From assembly GCF_006740045.1 (NCBI RefSeq), contig NZ_AP019749.1, positions 3,305,001 through 3,369,000 of the forward strand: a stretch of DNA of 64,000 nucleotides. The letters run 5' to 3'. This document shows positions 18,084-26,415 of this stretch, piece after piece. The DNA is from Comamonas terrigena NBRC 13299. Lineage in GTDB: Bacteria > Pseudomonadota > Gammaproteobacteria > Burkholderiales > Burkholderiaceae_C. The translations under genes were made by a program, and so were the position numbers. The notes beneath the pieces are model-generated. The model did no database searches. It had not been told where the DNA came from and was given only the letters and a program-made list of their open reading frames with translations. How positions within the stretch are numbered: position 1 is the stretch's first letter; the number at the start of each line of letters is the position of its first letter.

Positions 18084-18890
18084 ATGCGAATCCAAGTCCA
18101 AGGCGCAGACATCTACGCCTACACCGGCGGCAAGGCCTTTGATGCCGCCAAACCCACCGCCATCTTCATCCACGGCGTGCTCTGCGACCACAGCGTCTGG
18201 GCGCTGCAAAGCCGCTACATGGCCAACCACGGCTGGAACGTGCTGGCCCTGGACCTGCCCGGCCACTGCAAGAGCGGCGGCACGCCCCCCCGGTCGGTCG
18301 AAGACGCAGCCACCTTCATCGGCCAGCTGATGGACGCGGCCGGATTGCAGCAAGCGGCCCTGGTGGGCCACAGCTGGGGCAGCCTGATTGCCATGGAAGC
18401 TGCGGCCCGGCTGCAGGACCGCATCAGCCACCTGGTGCTGGTGGGCACCGCCTTCCCGATGAAGGTCGCGCCGGCGCTGCTGGATTCGGCGCTGAACACG
18501 CCGGAGAAGGCCATCGCCATGGTCAACACCTTCTCGCGCGCCACGCTGTCCCCACCCAACGGTGCGGGCAGCTGGGTGTTTGGCGCCGGCATGGCCCTGG
18601 GCCGCCGGGTGCTGGCCAGCAATGCCGATGTCAACCTGCTGCACGCCGGCTTCACTGCCTGCGACAGTTATGCCGGCGGCGAAGCCGCCATGGGCGCCAT
18701 CACCGCGCCGGTGCTGTTTGTGCTGGGCGAGCAGGACCAGATGACCCCGCCCAAGGCCGCCAAGGGCCTGGTCGACGCGGCCAAGGCCGCCGGCAAGACG
18801 GTGAAGGTGCAGACGATTCCCAACGGCCACAACCAGATGACGGAATCGCCCGACCCGACGCTGTTCGCCATCCGTGACTTTCTGAAGTAA
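18084..18890 (+). CDS. Alpha/beta hydrolase
   Basis: A 268-residue alpha/beta-fold hydrolase. The oxyanion region is FIHGVLCDHSVWALQSRY. The nucleophile Ser sits in GHSWGS (about residue 97). The acid is in LGEQDQMTP and the catalytic His in NGHNQM near the C terminus, so the triad looks complete. GGAG lies 8 bases before the ATG. The gene is 25 bases after the YpeA-like gene and may share its transcript, so the sulfhydrylase-acetyltransferase-hydrolase trio could be one operon. Substrate unknown (esterase, lactonase or related). It ends at the strong hairpin at 18897. Confidence 0.85.
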   Translation: MRIQVQGADIYAYTGGKAFDAAKPTAIFIHGVLCDHSVWALQSRYMANHGWNVLALDLPGHCKSGGTPPRSVEDAATFIGQLMDAAGLQQAALVGHSWGSLIAMEAAARLQDRISHLVLVGTAFPMKVAPALLDSALNTPEKAIAMVNTFSRATLSPPNGAGSWVFGAGMALGRRVLASNADVNLLHAGFTACDSYAGGEAAMGAITAPVLFVLGEQDQMTPPKAAKGLVDAAKAAGKTVKVQTIPNGHNQMTESPDPTLFAIRDFLK

Positions 18891-18896
18891 GCCCGG

Positions 18897-18929
18897 CCCG
18901 GGCCCTGCCTGCGGCGGGCAGGGCCCGGG
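18897..18929 (+). terminator. Strong GC hairpin after the hydrolase gene
   Basis: A 13-bp perfect stem, CCCGGGCCCTGCC/GGCAGGGCCCGGG, has a 7-base loop and starts 7 bases after the stop. There is no T-run, so it may act as an mRNA-stabilising or weak terminating structure. Confidence 0.55.
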
Positions 18930-18995
18930 GGCGGTGCGCAGCCAGGCACGGTGCCGCGGCCAAAAAGCCGTGCACGGTCTGCCACACTGCACGCC

Positions 18996-19877
18996 ATGAC
19001 CGCTGCCTTTCCCCGTTCCCATCCGCTCGCCGACACCGTGGCGCATGCCACCACCCTTGCGCTGACGAACCTGCAGCCGCGCCGCAGCCTGCATCTGGCC
19101 GACAAGCAAGCCGACTGGCAGGAGGCCCTGACCACGCTGCAGCACTTTGCCGCCAGACCGGGCTACCAGGCACCGCTGCAGTTCCAGGCCTACGCGGCGC
19201 TGGAGAACTACTGGCAATGGCAGTCTGCAGGGCACACCGCCTGCCGGTTGCTGGTCTATGGCATCGACCTGGGCCTGCCTGCTGCGGCGCTGCGCGCCCT
19301 CTACCCCGGTATTGCCGCGCTGTGGTGCGACATGGCCGCCGTGGCCGACCACGCCCGCTACAGCATGGCGCAGGCCACCGATGCCCCTTATGGCGTGCCC
19401 GCCCCCCTTGCCACACGCACGGCGGCCTACCGCGATGCCGTGCTGCTGATGGCACTGGCAGTCCTCCTGGATGTGCCGGACGAGATACCCGCCCTGATGG
19501 AGCACGCCCTGGCCTTCGACACCGACCGCCTGCTGGACTACCTGAGCGCGGCGGCGCTGGATCTGGAGCAGGCCAGCGACGACCTCTTCCACCCGCGCCC
19601 CTACGGCGCACTGGCAGCGTTCTTTGACCAGTTGGGCGACGCGCAGCCCGATCCGCTGGTGGACTATCTGCAGTCCCAGTACAGCGACTTCCACCGCCAA
19701 TCCCCTGCGCGGCAAAAAAAAGGTGCCCCCTGGCTGGGCACCGGCTACTGGGCGCTGGAAGTGGGCGCCCTGTCGGTGCTGTACGGCTGGGACGATGCGG
19801 CGCTGCGCGCCTGCCCGCACTACCCGGCCGATCTGGTGGACTTTGCGCGGGACCAGATGGACACGGACGGCCTGTAG
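18996..19877 (+). CDS. PoNi-like (DUF1911) immunity protein, orphan
   Basis: A 293-residue soluble helical protein. The C-terminal stretch YWALEVGALSVLYGWDDA, then PHYPADLVDFARDQMD, matches the pattern of the DUF1911 (PoNi C-terminal) domain, and the N-terminal half fits the DUF1910 partner region. PoNi proteins neutralise PoNe DNase effectors of type VI and other secretion systems. No PoNe toxin, VgrG, Rhs or secretion gene is visible nearby, so it looks like an orphan immunity gene. The ATG at 18996 was chosen; an upstream GTG at 18951 has no RBS. The RBS is weak for either start. The assignment is from pattern memory of the family, not a profile search. Confidence 0.68.
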   Translation: MTAAFPRSHPLADTVAHATTLALTNLQPRRSLHLADKQADWQEALTTLQHFAARPGYQAPLQFQAYAALENYWQWQSAGHTACRLLVYGIDLGLPAAALRALYPGIAALWCDMAAVADHARYSMAQATDAPYGVPAPLATRTAAYRDAVLLMALAVLLDVPDEIPALMEHALAFDTDRLLDYLSAAALDLEQASDDLFHPRPYGALAAFFDQLGDAQPDPLVDYLQSQYSDFHRQSPARQKKGAPWLGTGYWALEVGALSVLYGWDDAALRACPHYPADLVDFARDQMDTDGL

Positions 19878-19902
19878 CGCGCGGCGCGAGCGCCCTGCAG
19901 CC

Positions 19903-20709
19903 TTAGGCCAGCGGCTGCAGGAACTGCGCAATGCGCGCCACGATGCGTTCGGGTTGTTCGCGGTGCGGCACATGACCGCCCCCGGCCACGATCTCCTGCT
20001 CCACCGGCCCCGGCACCCAGCGGGCCAGGTTGCGTGGATGCACCAGCGAGCCGTATTCGTCCTGTTCGCCATGGATGGCCAGCACCGGACAGCGCACCTG
20101 CTCCAGCGCCCCCTGCAGGCTGTAGCCGGCAAAGGCCGGCGACAGCCAGGTGTCCACCCAGGCCGACAGCACCCAGGCGGCCTTGTCGCCATGGTATTTG
20201 GACAGGCGATCGAGCTGACCGGGCTGGGCAAACTGGTCGCGCGCCACGCGGATGCCTTCCAGCGTGCGGTCCTCGACAAAGGTCTGTGCCGATTCCGTCA
20301 CCAGCGCCACGCACTGCTTCGGCCAGGCTGCGGCCACATGGGCCGCCATGCCGCCGCCCACGCTGTGGCCCAGCACCACAAAGCGCTCCAGCGCCAGGGC
20401 TTGCCGCAGCGCGGCAAAGTCGCCCTGCGCTTCCCGGGCCACGAAGTCAGCCTCCAGCGGGCCCGGAGCTGCATCCGACAGGCCGAAGCCCAGCCGGTCA
20501 TAGGCCAGTACCACGCGCTGCGTGGCGTTGGCCAGCTGCGCCGGAAAGTCGCGCCACAGCGCCACGGAGCCCAGCGAGTCGTGCAACAGCACGATGGGCG
20601 CAGCAGCGACAGCGCCCAGGTCGGATGCCACGGCAACCGGCTGCCAGCGCTGCACCTGCAGCCCGCCACGGGGCGTGGCAATGCGAAAGGATTGGGTGTT
20701 TGCGGTCAT
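19903..20709 (-). CDS. Alpha/beta hydrolase
   Basis: A 268-residue alpha/beta hydrolase. The oxyanion and loop region is LLHDSLGSVALWRDFP. AYDRLGFGLSD is the usual strand-4/5 motif. The nucleophile Ser is in VLGHSVGGGMAAHV (about residue 111). The acid is in IHGEQDEYGSL and the His in GGGHVPHREQP, so the triad is complete. This group resembles hydrolases of the MhpC/haloperoxidase-like type. The ATG at 20709 (MTANTQSFRIATPRGG) gives a normal length. The frame opens further upstream but without support. It converges with the PoNi-like gene. Confidence 0.85.
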   Translation of the reverse strand: MTANTQSFRIATPRGGLQVQRWQPVAVASDLGAVAAAPIVLLHDSLGSVALWRDFPAQLANATQRVVLAYDRLGFGLSDAAPGPLEADFVAREAQGDFAALRQALALERFVVLGHSVGGGMAAHVAAAWPKQCVALVTESAQTFVEDRTLEGIRVARDQFAQPGQLDRLSKYHGDKAAWVLSAWVDTWLSPAFAGYSLQGALEQVRCPVLAIHGEQDEYGSLVHPRNLARWVPGPVEQEIVAGGGHVPHREQPERIVARIAQFLQPLA

Positions 20710-20899
20710 CACATCTGCACAGAAAAAAGCCACCGCACCCACGCTGCGGCGACCGAATGTCGGGGCCTGTGGTGCACCTGGGCAATGTCCCGCTGGTGCC
20801 GCCGGTCGGTCCGCCGTATAAGAAACCCCGGAGCGCCGGGGCGCATGTCCCGTCCACGAACCAGCATAGCCGCTTGCTGGCACAACCAGGAGCCCCACC

Positions 20900-21280
20900 A
20901 TGGCCGACATCCCTGCCACACCACCGCCCGGCGTCGCCCCTGCGACCGACACGGGCAGCCCTGCCCCGGCAGTGGACCCGCGCAGCCTGCACCGCTTTGC
21001 CGACTTCTATCCGTTCTACCTGTCCGAGCACAGCGACAGCCGCTGCCGGCGCCTGCATTTCCTGGGCTCCAGCCTGGGCCTGCTCTGCCTGGCGGCGGCG
21101 CTGTGGTGGCGCCAGCCCTGGTTCGTGTTGCTGGGCCTGGTGCTGGGCTATGCCTGTGCGTGGATCGGCCACTTCGGCTTTGAGCACAACCGACCCGCCA
21201 GCTTCAAGCGCCCGCTCTACAGCTTCCTGGGCGACTGGCGCATGTATGCCGATATGTGGCGGGGCAAGGTGCCGTTCTGA
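20900..21280 (+). CDS. DUF962 (Mpo1-like) membrane protein
   Basis: A 126-residue protein of the DUF962/YGL010w family. After a Pro/Ala-rich N-terminal tail (about 30 residues) come the family features: FYPFYLSEHSDSRCRRLHF, two hydrophobic helices (about 50-90) and the signature WIGHFGFEHNRPASFKRPLYS with conserved His. The yeast homologue Mpo1 is an Fe2+-dependent dioxygenase in phytosphingosine breakdown. The bacterial role is unclear. A good -10-like TATAAG and a CCCCGG/CCGGGG hairpin lie upstream at 20818-20841. It appears to be transcribed alone. Confidence 0.85.
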   Translation: MADIPATPPPGVAPATDTGSPAPAVDPRSLHRFADFYPFYLSEHSDSRCRRLHFLGSSLGLLCLAAALWWRQPWFVLLGLVLGYACAWIGHFGFEHNRPASFKRPLYSFLGDWRMYADMWRGKVPF

Positions 21281-21398
21281 GCGCTGCAGCGACCGCGTAG
21301 GTTGCGTCAGCCTGTGCGGCAGGCGTACCAGCCTCGGATTCCAGGGAGGCTGTGCGCCCCACCCCTCTTCAGCGGGGTGAATCGCCTCGGAGGCCGCT

Positions 21399-22754
21399 TC
21401 AGGGGGCCGTGGACGGTGTGGTCGACGCGCTGGATGTGGTGGCCACCGCTGCGCTGCCAGGGCCGGGCGCGGGCGTGCCCACTTCATCGCCCGGCAGGTT
21501 GCTGGGGATCTGCGGCAACGCCTGGCGCAGCGTCATCTCCTCCCAGCCCGCGCGCTGCCACAGTGCGGCCGTGCTGTCGCTGCGCACCAGCAGCAACTGC
21601 GACAGCAACGGCGCCAGCAAGGTGGTGTCGGGGTCGGCCAGCAGCACATAGCGGGGATCGCTCTCTTCCAGGTAGGCCGTGCCGTTATCGGGCATGGCCC
21701 CCACCCAGCGCAGGGCGGTCAGCGCCTCCAGCGCCGGCTCCAGCTGCAACCGGTCCACACGCAAGCGCTTGGCCAGGGCCAGACCGGGCATGCCGCGCTG
21801 CATCTGGCCGCGCAGCGGCTCCAGCGCCGCCATGACTTCCAGCGCCAGCTCGAAATCCCAGCCCTGGTCGTCGGCCTTGCGCGCCATGCCGGTCAGCAGG
21901 CTGGGCAGGTAGGCGGCAATCACTGCCCCCAGCAGGAAGATCACCCAGCACACATAGATCCAGATCAGCAGAATCGGCAGCGTGGCGAAGGTGCCGTAGA
22001 TGACCGAGTACGTGGGCACGCTGGCCAGGTACAGGCCCAGCACCTTCTTGGCCAGCGCCATGCCCAGGGCCACGAACAGCCCGCCGGCCCAGGCGTGGCG
22101 CCATTGGACCGGGGTGTTGGGCACAAAGTGGTAGAGCGCGGCCATGGCGGCCGACAGCAGCATGAATTCGACCGAGTTGAAGGCCCACTGCACAGCCGCC
22201 GGCAGCTCGGCCACCAGGCCTTTGGACGCCGACAGCACATAGGAGGTGGTGGCAATGCTCACCCCCATCAGCAGCGGCCCCAGGGTCAGCACTGCCCAGT
22301 ACACCAGCAGGCGCTGGCCCAGCGGGCGCAGGCGCTGCACGCGCCAGATATCGTTGAGCGTGCGGTCCATGGTCAGGATCAGGCTGATCACCGTCACCGC
22401 CAGAAAGGCCAGACCCACAATCCCCAGCTGGCTGGCCTTGGAGGCGAACTGCATCAGGTAATTCATCACCTGGGCGGCAATTTCTTCCGGGATCAGGTTC
22501 TCGATCAGCCAGCGCTGCAGCATGCCCTGCAGCTTGGCAAAGCTGGGGAAGGCGGTGAACACCGACAGCAGCACCGTGAAGAACGGCACCAACGCCAGCA
22601 GCGTGGTGAACGTGAGGCTGCTGGCCGTCAGGCCCAGGTGGTCCTGGTGGAAGCGGCGCTGCAAGGTGGCCAGCGTGTTGCGCCACGGAAAGGTCTGGAG
22701 CGTCTGCAGCAGATGGCGCCAACGCATGCGAGCACGGTGAAGGGTCAAGGGCAT
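21399..22754 (-). CDS. YihY/BrkB-type membrane protein (UPF0761)
   Basis: A 451-residue inner-membrane protein. Six hydrophobic segments cover about residues 35-290. The typical N-terminal YihY region LTASSLTFTTLLALVPFFTV is present, followed by FLAVTVISLILTMDRTLNDIW and later YGTFATLPILLIWIYVCWVIFLLGA. A cytoplasmic C-terminal winged-helix-like region follows, as in betaproteobacterial members, which are longer than the roughly 290-residue E. coli protein. An Ala/Pro/Thr tail ends it. The old name ribonuclease BN is not correct for this family, and the function is unknown. The ATG at 22754 lies only 21 bases from the divergent DUF2069 gene. Confidence 0.9.
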   Translation of the reverse strand: MPLTLHRARMRWRHLLQTLQTFPWRNTLATLQRRFHQDHLGLTASSLTFTTLLALVPFFTVLLSVFTAFPSFAKLQGMLQRWLIENLIPEEIAAQVMNYLMQFASKASQLGIVGLAFLAVTVISLILTMDRTLNDIWRVQRLRPLGQRLLVYWAVLTLGPLLMGVSIATTSYVLSASKGLVAELPAAVQWAFNSVEFMLLSAAMAALYHFVPNTPVQWRHAWAGGLFVALGMALAKKVLGLYLASVPTYSVIYGTFATLPILLIWIYVCWVIFLLGAVIAAYLPSLLTGMARKADDQGWDFELALEVMAALEPLRGQMQRGMPGLALAKRLRVDRLQLEPALEALTALRWVGAMPDNGTAYLEESDPRYVLLADPDTTLLAPLLSQLLLVRSDSTAALWQRAGWEEMTLRQALPQIPSNLPGDEVGTPAPGPGSAAVATTSSASTTPSTAP

Positions 22755-22760
22755 GGCCCG

Positions 22761-22766
22761 TATGAT
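22761..22766 (+). promoter_or_regulatory. Possible -10 of a near-leaderless transcript
   Basis: TATGAT ends 9 bases before the ATG of the DUF2069 gene, so transcription would start almost at the start codon. The -35 would fall inside the divergent YihY gene and is poor. Confidence 0.35.
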
Positions 22767-22775
22767 GCCAGCCCC

Positions 22776-23189
22776 ATGCAAACTGTCTCCCCACAAGAAC
22801 CCGGCGGCGCGGTCGCCGCCACCCGCTGGCTGGCCGTTGGCAGCCTGCTGGGCCTGATCGTGCTCAGCGTGGCCTGGGAGCTCTGGCTGGCGCCGCTGCG
22901 GCCCGGCGGCTCCTGGCTGGTGCTCAAGGCGCTGCCGCTGTGCATCCCCCTGATCGGCCTGCTCAAGCGCCGCATGTACACCTACCGCTGGGTGAGCCTG
23001 GTGGTGTGGCTGTACTTCACCGAAGGCGTGGTACGCGCCTGGAGCGACAAGTCCCCCGGCAACTGGCTAGCCCTGGTGGAAATCGCACTGTGCCTGCTGC
23101 TGTTTGTGGCCTGCGCCGCCCATGTGCGCTGGCGCCAGCGCGCGGCCAAGGCGGCGGCGGCTGCTGCCGCTGCACCGGCATCGGCGTAA
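22776..23189 (+). CDS. DUF2069 membrane protein
   Basis: A 137-residue protein with four hydrophobic segments, at about residues 20-38, 48-62, 70-86 and 100-118. The DUF2069 pattern is clear: LVLKALPLCIPLIGLLKRRMYTYRW, then YFTEGVVRAWSDKSP. An Ala-rich tail ends it. Family members often sit beside wrbA or yihY genes in Betaproteobacteria; here yihY is divergent. Function unknown. The ATG at 22776 has no clear Shine-Dalgarno sequence, which fits a near-leaderless mRNA. Confidence 0.88.
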   Translation: MQTVSPQEPGGAVAATRWLAVGSLLGLIVLSVAWELWLAPLRPGGSWLVLKALPLCIPLIGLLKRRMYTYRWVSLVVWLYFTEGVVRAWSDKSPGNWLALVEIALCLLLFVACAAHVRWRQRAAKAAAAAAAAPASA

Positions 23190-23215
23190 AGCCCGTCCAC
23201 TGCCGACGGGCTCGC

Positions 23216-24163
23216 CTACAACGGCGCCGGCTCCAGCACCATGCCGGCGCGGCTTGCCAGCGTCTGCACCTGCTGCACCAAGGCCTCGCACAGCAGTTGG
23301 GCGGCTGGTGACAGCGCCCGGCGCGGGCGCTGGATCAGCAGCGTGCGGCGCAGGATGTAGGGTGCATCCAGCAGGCGAAACCCCAGATCCCCCATGCCCG
23401 GGTGGCGTGCCGTCAGCGCAGGCACGATGGTCACCCCCAGGCCCAGGCGCACGGCTTCGAACAGCAGCGGTGGGTTGGACATGCGCAGCGGCGTCTGCAG
23501 CACATTCGCCGGCATGCCCGGCGCCGCCGCCAGCAGCTGGCTGATGGCCGTGTCCGTGGTCAACCCCACAAACGGCCGCGCGGCGATATCGGCCGCCACC
23601 AGGCGCGGGGCCCGCAGCAACGGCTCGTCTTTGCGCGCCACCAGCCCCATCTGATCGCTGACCAGCGGCTGGGTCACCAGCTCGCCCCCGGCCGGGTGGG
23701 CGGCGCCCACACCGAAGTCCACCCAGCCGGCCTGCACGCGCAGGGCAATGCCTTCGGCGCTGTCTTCCACCAGGTCCACTTCGATGCCCGGGTACTGGGC
23801 ATGCAAGGCCGGCAGCACCGGCAGCAGCAACACCGCCAGCACCGACGGCGCTGCGGCTATGCGCACCTTTCCGCGCCGGTGGGCAGCCAGGTCGCCCAGG
23901 TTCTGTATGCCCTGCTCCAGGGTGTCGAAGGCCTGGCGCACGTCCTGCCAGAACGCCTGACCGGCGCTGGTCAGGCCCACGGTGCGCGTGGTGCGGTCGA
24001 ACAGGCGCATGCCCACGGCCTCTTCCAGCTGGCGGATGGATTCGGACAGCGCCGACTGGGTGATGCACAGCTCCCGCGCCGCCGGGGCGAAAGCGCCCTG
24101 GCGTGCCACTTCGTCAAAGGCGCGCAGCTGGCGCAGGCTGAGATTGTTCGGAAAAACAGGCAT
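23216..24163 (-). CDS. LysR-family transcriptional regulator
   Basis: A 315-residue LysR-type regulator. The N-terminal winged helix-turn-helix covers about residues 5-65: SLRQLRAFDEVARQGAFAP, then ITQSALSESIRQLEEAVG. The effector-binding domain (two Rossmann-like lobes) covers about 93-300, including GKVRIAAAPSVLAVLLLP and a variant GVTIVPAL hinge. It is divergent from the FAD-linked oxidase with a 146-bp shared spacer, the classical arrangement for a regulator and its target. The start MPVFPNNLSL is chosen; 13 more upstream codons are open but unlikely. The effector may be the substrate hydroxy acid of the oxidase, which is inference. Confidence 0.92.
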   Translation of the reverse strand: MPVFPNNLSLRQLRAFDEVARQGAFAPAARELCITQSALSESIRQLEEAVGMRLFDRTTRTVGLTSAGQAFWQDVRQAFDTLEQGIQNLGDLAAHRRGKVRIAAAPSVLAVLLLPVLPALHAQYPGIEVDLVEDSAEGIALRVQAGWVDFGVGAAHPAGGELVTQPLVSDQMGLVARKDEPLLRAPRLVAADIAARPFVGLTTDTAISQLLAAAPGMPANVLQTPLRMSNPPLLFEAVRLGLGVTIVPALTARHPGMGDLGFRLLDAPYILRRTLLIQRPRRALSPAAQLLCEALVQQVQTLASRAGMVLEPAPL

Positions 24164-24164
24164 A

Positions 24165-24190
24165 ACCAAGCAATTTATTTCGATTGTGGT
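24165..24190. promoter_or_regulatory. Possible LysR operator
   Basis: An imperfect dyad, ACCAAGCAAT-N8-ATTGTGGT, begins just upstream of the LysR start codon in the divergent spacer. It is AT-rich and of the right size for an autoregulatory LysR site. One arm has two extra bases. Confidence 0.3.
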
Positions 24191-24309
24191 GAAGTCTGCC
24201 ATGTTCTACGCTTGCGGCTTCGCGGTTTTCCCCACTCCCACACCCCGGTGCCGGGCTTAGGATGCCCCTGTTTTCCCTTTGTGCCGCGGCTGCCGCGGCT
24301 TTGCCAGCC

Positions 24310-26415
24310 ATGACTTCCATTGATTTGCTCCACACCCTGCGCCAGACCATTGGTGCCGCCCACGTTCTGACTGACGGCGATCTGACCGCCTATGAACAGG
24401 ACTGGCGCAAGCGCGTGCGCGGCAAGGCCCTGGCCGTGGTGCCCCCCGGCAGCACGGCGGAAGTGGCGGCCGTGGTCAAGGCCTGCGCTGCCGCGGGCGT
24501 GCAGATCGTGCCCCAGGGCGGCAACACCGGCCTGTCGGTGGGCGCCACGCCGGACCAGACCGGCCAGCAGGTGGTGCTGAGCCTCACCCGCATGAACGCG
24601 GTGCGCCACATGGACCGCGACAATCTGAGCTTCACCGTCGAAGCCGGCTGCATTCTGCAGAACCTGCAGGATGTGGCGGACAAGGCCGGCCTGCTGTTCC
24701 CGCTGTCGCTGGCCGCCGAAGGCAGCTGCACCATTGGCGGCAACCTGGGCACCAACGCCGGCGGGACGCAGGTGGTGCGCTACGGCAATACCCGCGACCT
24801 GTGCCTGGGCCTGGAAGTGGTCACGCCCCAGGGCGAGGTCTGGGATGGCCTCAAGGGCCTGCGCAAGGACAACACCGGCTACGACCTGCGCAATCTGTTC
24901 ATTGGCAGCGAAGGCACGCTGGGCATCATCACCGCGGCCACCATGAAGCTGTTTCCCCAGCCTGCCGCACAGCTGACCGCTTTTGCGGCCGTGCCCAGCA
25001 TGGAAGCCGCCGTGCGCCTGCTGGGCCTGTCGCACCAGCACCTGGGCGCAGGCCTGACGGGCTTCGAGGTGATGAGCCAGTTTGCCCTGTCCCTGGTGGT
25101 CAAGCACATGCCGCAACTGCGCGTGCCGTTTGCCGACATGGGCGACACCGCCCCCTACTGCGTGCTGCTGGAAAACGCCGACAGCGAATCCGAACAGCAC
25201 GCCCGCGAGCGCTTCGAGCACCTGCTGGAGCTGGCATTCGAAGACGGCTGCGTGCTGGATGCCGTGGTGGCCGAGAGCCTGGCCCAGGCGCACGAGCTGT
25301 GGCATGTGCGCGAAAGCATTCCGCTGGCCCAGGCCGAGGAAGGGCTGAACATCAAGCACGACATCTCGATCGCTGCCTCGCGCATTCCCGCGTTCGTGGA
25401 ACATGCCGATGCGGTGCTTCAGCGCGAAATTCCCGGCGTGCGCCTGGTGAACTTCGGCCACCTGGGCGACGGCAATCTGCACTACAACGTGCAGGTGCCC
25501 GAGGGCCAGGACGGCAAGGCGTTTCTGCGCGACAAGGAAGCCCTGGTCAACCACCTGGTCTACGAGGCGGTGGCCGAGTTCGGCGGCTCCTTCTCGGCCG
25601 AGCACGGCGTGGGCGCCCTGAAGGCCGACAAGCTGGAGAAGTACCAGTCACCCGTGGCCCTGGGCATGATGCGTGCCATCAAGCACGCGCTGGACCCGCA
25701 GGGCATCATGAACCCCGGCGTGGTGCTGGCGCGCGCGACTGAGCGACTGACCTTCCCGCGCCAGCGCAGCCACCGGGCTGCGTTCCAGCGCCCGGCTTCG
25801 CTACACGCTGGAAGCCTGGTTGCGGCGCAGTTCCTGGCGGTTGCTGCGCATGGTGCGCACATCGCGCGGCCAGTTCAGCGTGATGCTGGCGGGGTCGCGC
25901 CAGTCGCGCTCCTGGCCGGCATGCACCAGCCACACGCGCAGCGCGTTCTGGGCAGGATCGACCACCACGGCCGCCTGCTCATCGCCGCCTTCATGCGGCT
26001 TGTTGCCGGTGATGTAGAGCAGGTCGCCCTCCTGCACCAGCGGGCCGGAGGTGCCCAGATTGGTGAGCAGCACCGCGTAGTCGTCCCCCAGCAGGCGTTG
26101 CAGGCGTTCGGCCAGCGCGCCCTGGCGCAGGTAGTCGGCACGCTCGCCCGGGTAGCTGCCCACCAGCGGGCGCAGGCCGGCCAGCGTGGCCGGCGGGGCC
26201 ACGGCCGCGCCCCGCTGCGCCGCCGTGGGCAGCGCAGGAGCCGCGTCCTGCGCCACGGGTTTGGGTTGGGTGGGCTCACAGCCCGCCAGCGCCAAGCCCA
26301 GCAGCACGGCAGCCAGTGCCGCCTGGGGGCGGGTGCGGTGACAACGGGAGCATGTCATAAGCGTCCTCCTGTGGTGCTGCGCATTCCGGGCGGCGGCCTC
26401 TCTCAAAAACCATAG
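24310..26415 (+). CDS. FAD-linked 2-hydroxy-acid oxidase (GlcD-like), stop lost
   Basis: The first about 475 residues form a complete FAD-linked oxidase of the GlcD/D-lactate/D-2-hydroxyglutarate dehydrogenase group. The PCMH FAD domain has VPQGGNTGLSVGATP and GGNLGTNAGGTQVVRYGN. The C-terminal cap has GHLGDGNLHYNVQ and FSAEHGVGALKADKL, and the usual end is LDPQGIMNPG. After NPGVVLAR, where the family normally stops, the frame runs on for about 220 residues of Arg/Ala/Gly-rich sequence. That stretch is simply antisense to the lipoprotein gene at 25801-26358. Removing two bases from the GC run at 25729-25737 would give VLARD-stop with TGA at 25740-25742. I read this as a recent stop-loss or a sequencing indel; the functional end is probably about 25742. 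ATG 24310 was chosen over 24262. Confidence 0.85.
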   Translation: MTSIDLLHTLRQTIGAAHVLTDGDLTAYEQDWRKRVRGKALAVVPPGSTAEVAAVVKACAAAGVQIVPQGGNTGLSVGATPDQTGQQVVLSLTRMNAVRHMDRDNLSFTVEAGCILQNLQDVADKAGLLFPLSLAAEGSCTIGGNLGTNAGGTQVVRYGNTRDLCLGLEVVTPQGEVWDGLKGLRKDNTGYDLRNLFIGSEGTLGIITAATMKLFPQPAAQLTAFAAVPSMEAAVRLLGLSHQHLGAGLTGFEVMSQFALSLVVKHMPQLRVPFADMGDTAPYCVLLENADSESEQHARERFEHLLELAFEDGCVLDAVVAESLAQAHELWHVRESIPLAQAEEGLNIKHDISIAASRIPAFVEHADAVLQREIPGVRLVNFGHLGDGNLHYNVQVPEGQDGKAFLRDKEALVNHLVYEAVAEFGGSFSAEHGVGALKADKLEKYQSPVALGMMRAIKHALDPQGIMNPGVVLARATERLTFPRQRSHRAAFQRPASLHAGSLVAAQFLAVAAHGAHIARPVQRDAGGVAPVALLAGMHQPHAQRVLGRIDHHGRLLIAAFMRLVAGDVEQVALLHQRAGGAQIGEQHRVVVPQQALQAFGQRALAQVVGTLARVAAHQRAQAGQRGRRGHGRAPLRRRGQRRSRVLRHGFGLGGLTARQRQAQQHGSQCRLGAGAVTTGACHKRPPVVLRIPGGGLSQKP
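25801..26358 (-). CDS. Lipoprotein of unknown function
   Basis: A 185-residue protein with a lipoprotein signal. The hydrophobic core LAAVLLGLALAGC puts a lipobox LAGC with Cys at about residue 28. After a Pro/Ala spacer the mature part includes LVGSYPGERADYLRQG and DYAVLLTNLGTSGPLVQEGDLLYITGNKPHEGG. It ends with WRDPASITLNWPRDVRTMRSN. GAGGA lies 6 bases before the ATG at 26358. I do not recognise a named domain. The mature part is soluble and would be membrane-tethered on the periplasmic face. Its coding strand is fully overlapped by the run-on frame of the FAD oxidase. Confidence 0.8.
   Translation of the reverse strand: MTCSRCHRTRPQAALAAVLLGLALAGCEPTQPKPVAQDAAPALPTAAQRGAAVAPPATLAGLRPLVGSYPGERADYLRQGALAERLQRLLGDDYAVLLTNLGTSGPLVQEGDLLYITGNKPHEGGDEQAAVVVDPAQNALRVWLVHAGQERDWRDPASITLNWPRDVRTMRSNRQELRRNQASSV

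Noticed and set aside
21330..21400. CACCCC/GGGGTG hairpin between DUF962 and YihY genes
   Set aside because: Short stem without a T-run; could be chance in GC-rich DNA, so not listed as a terminator.
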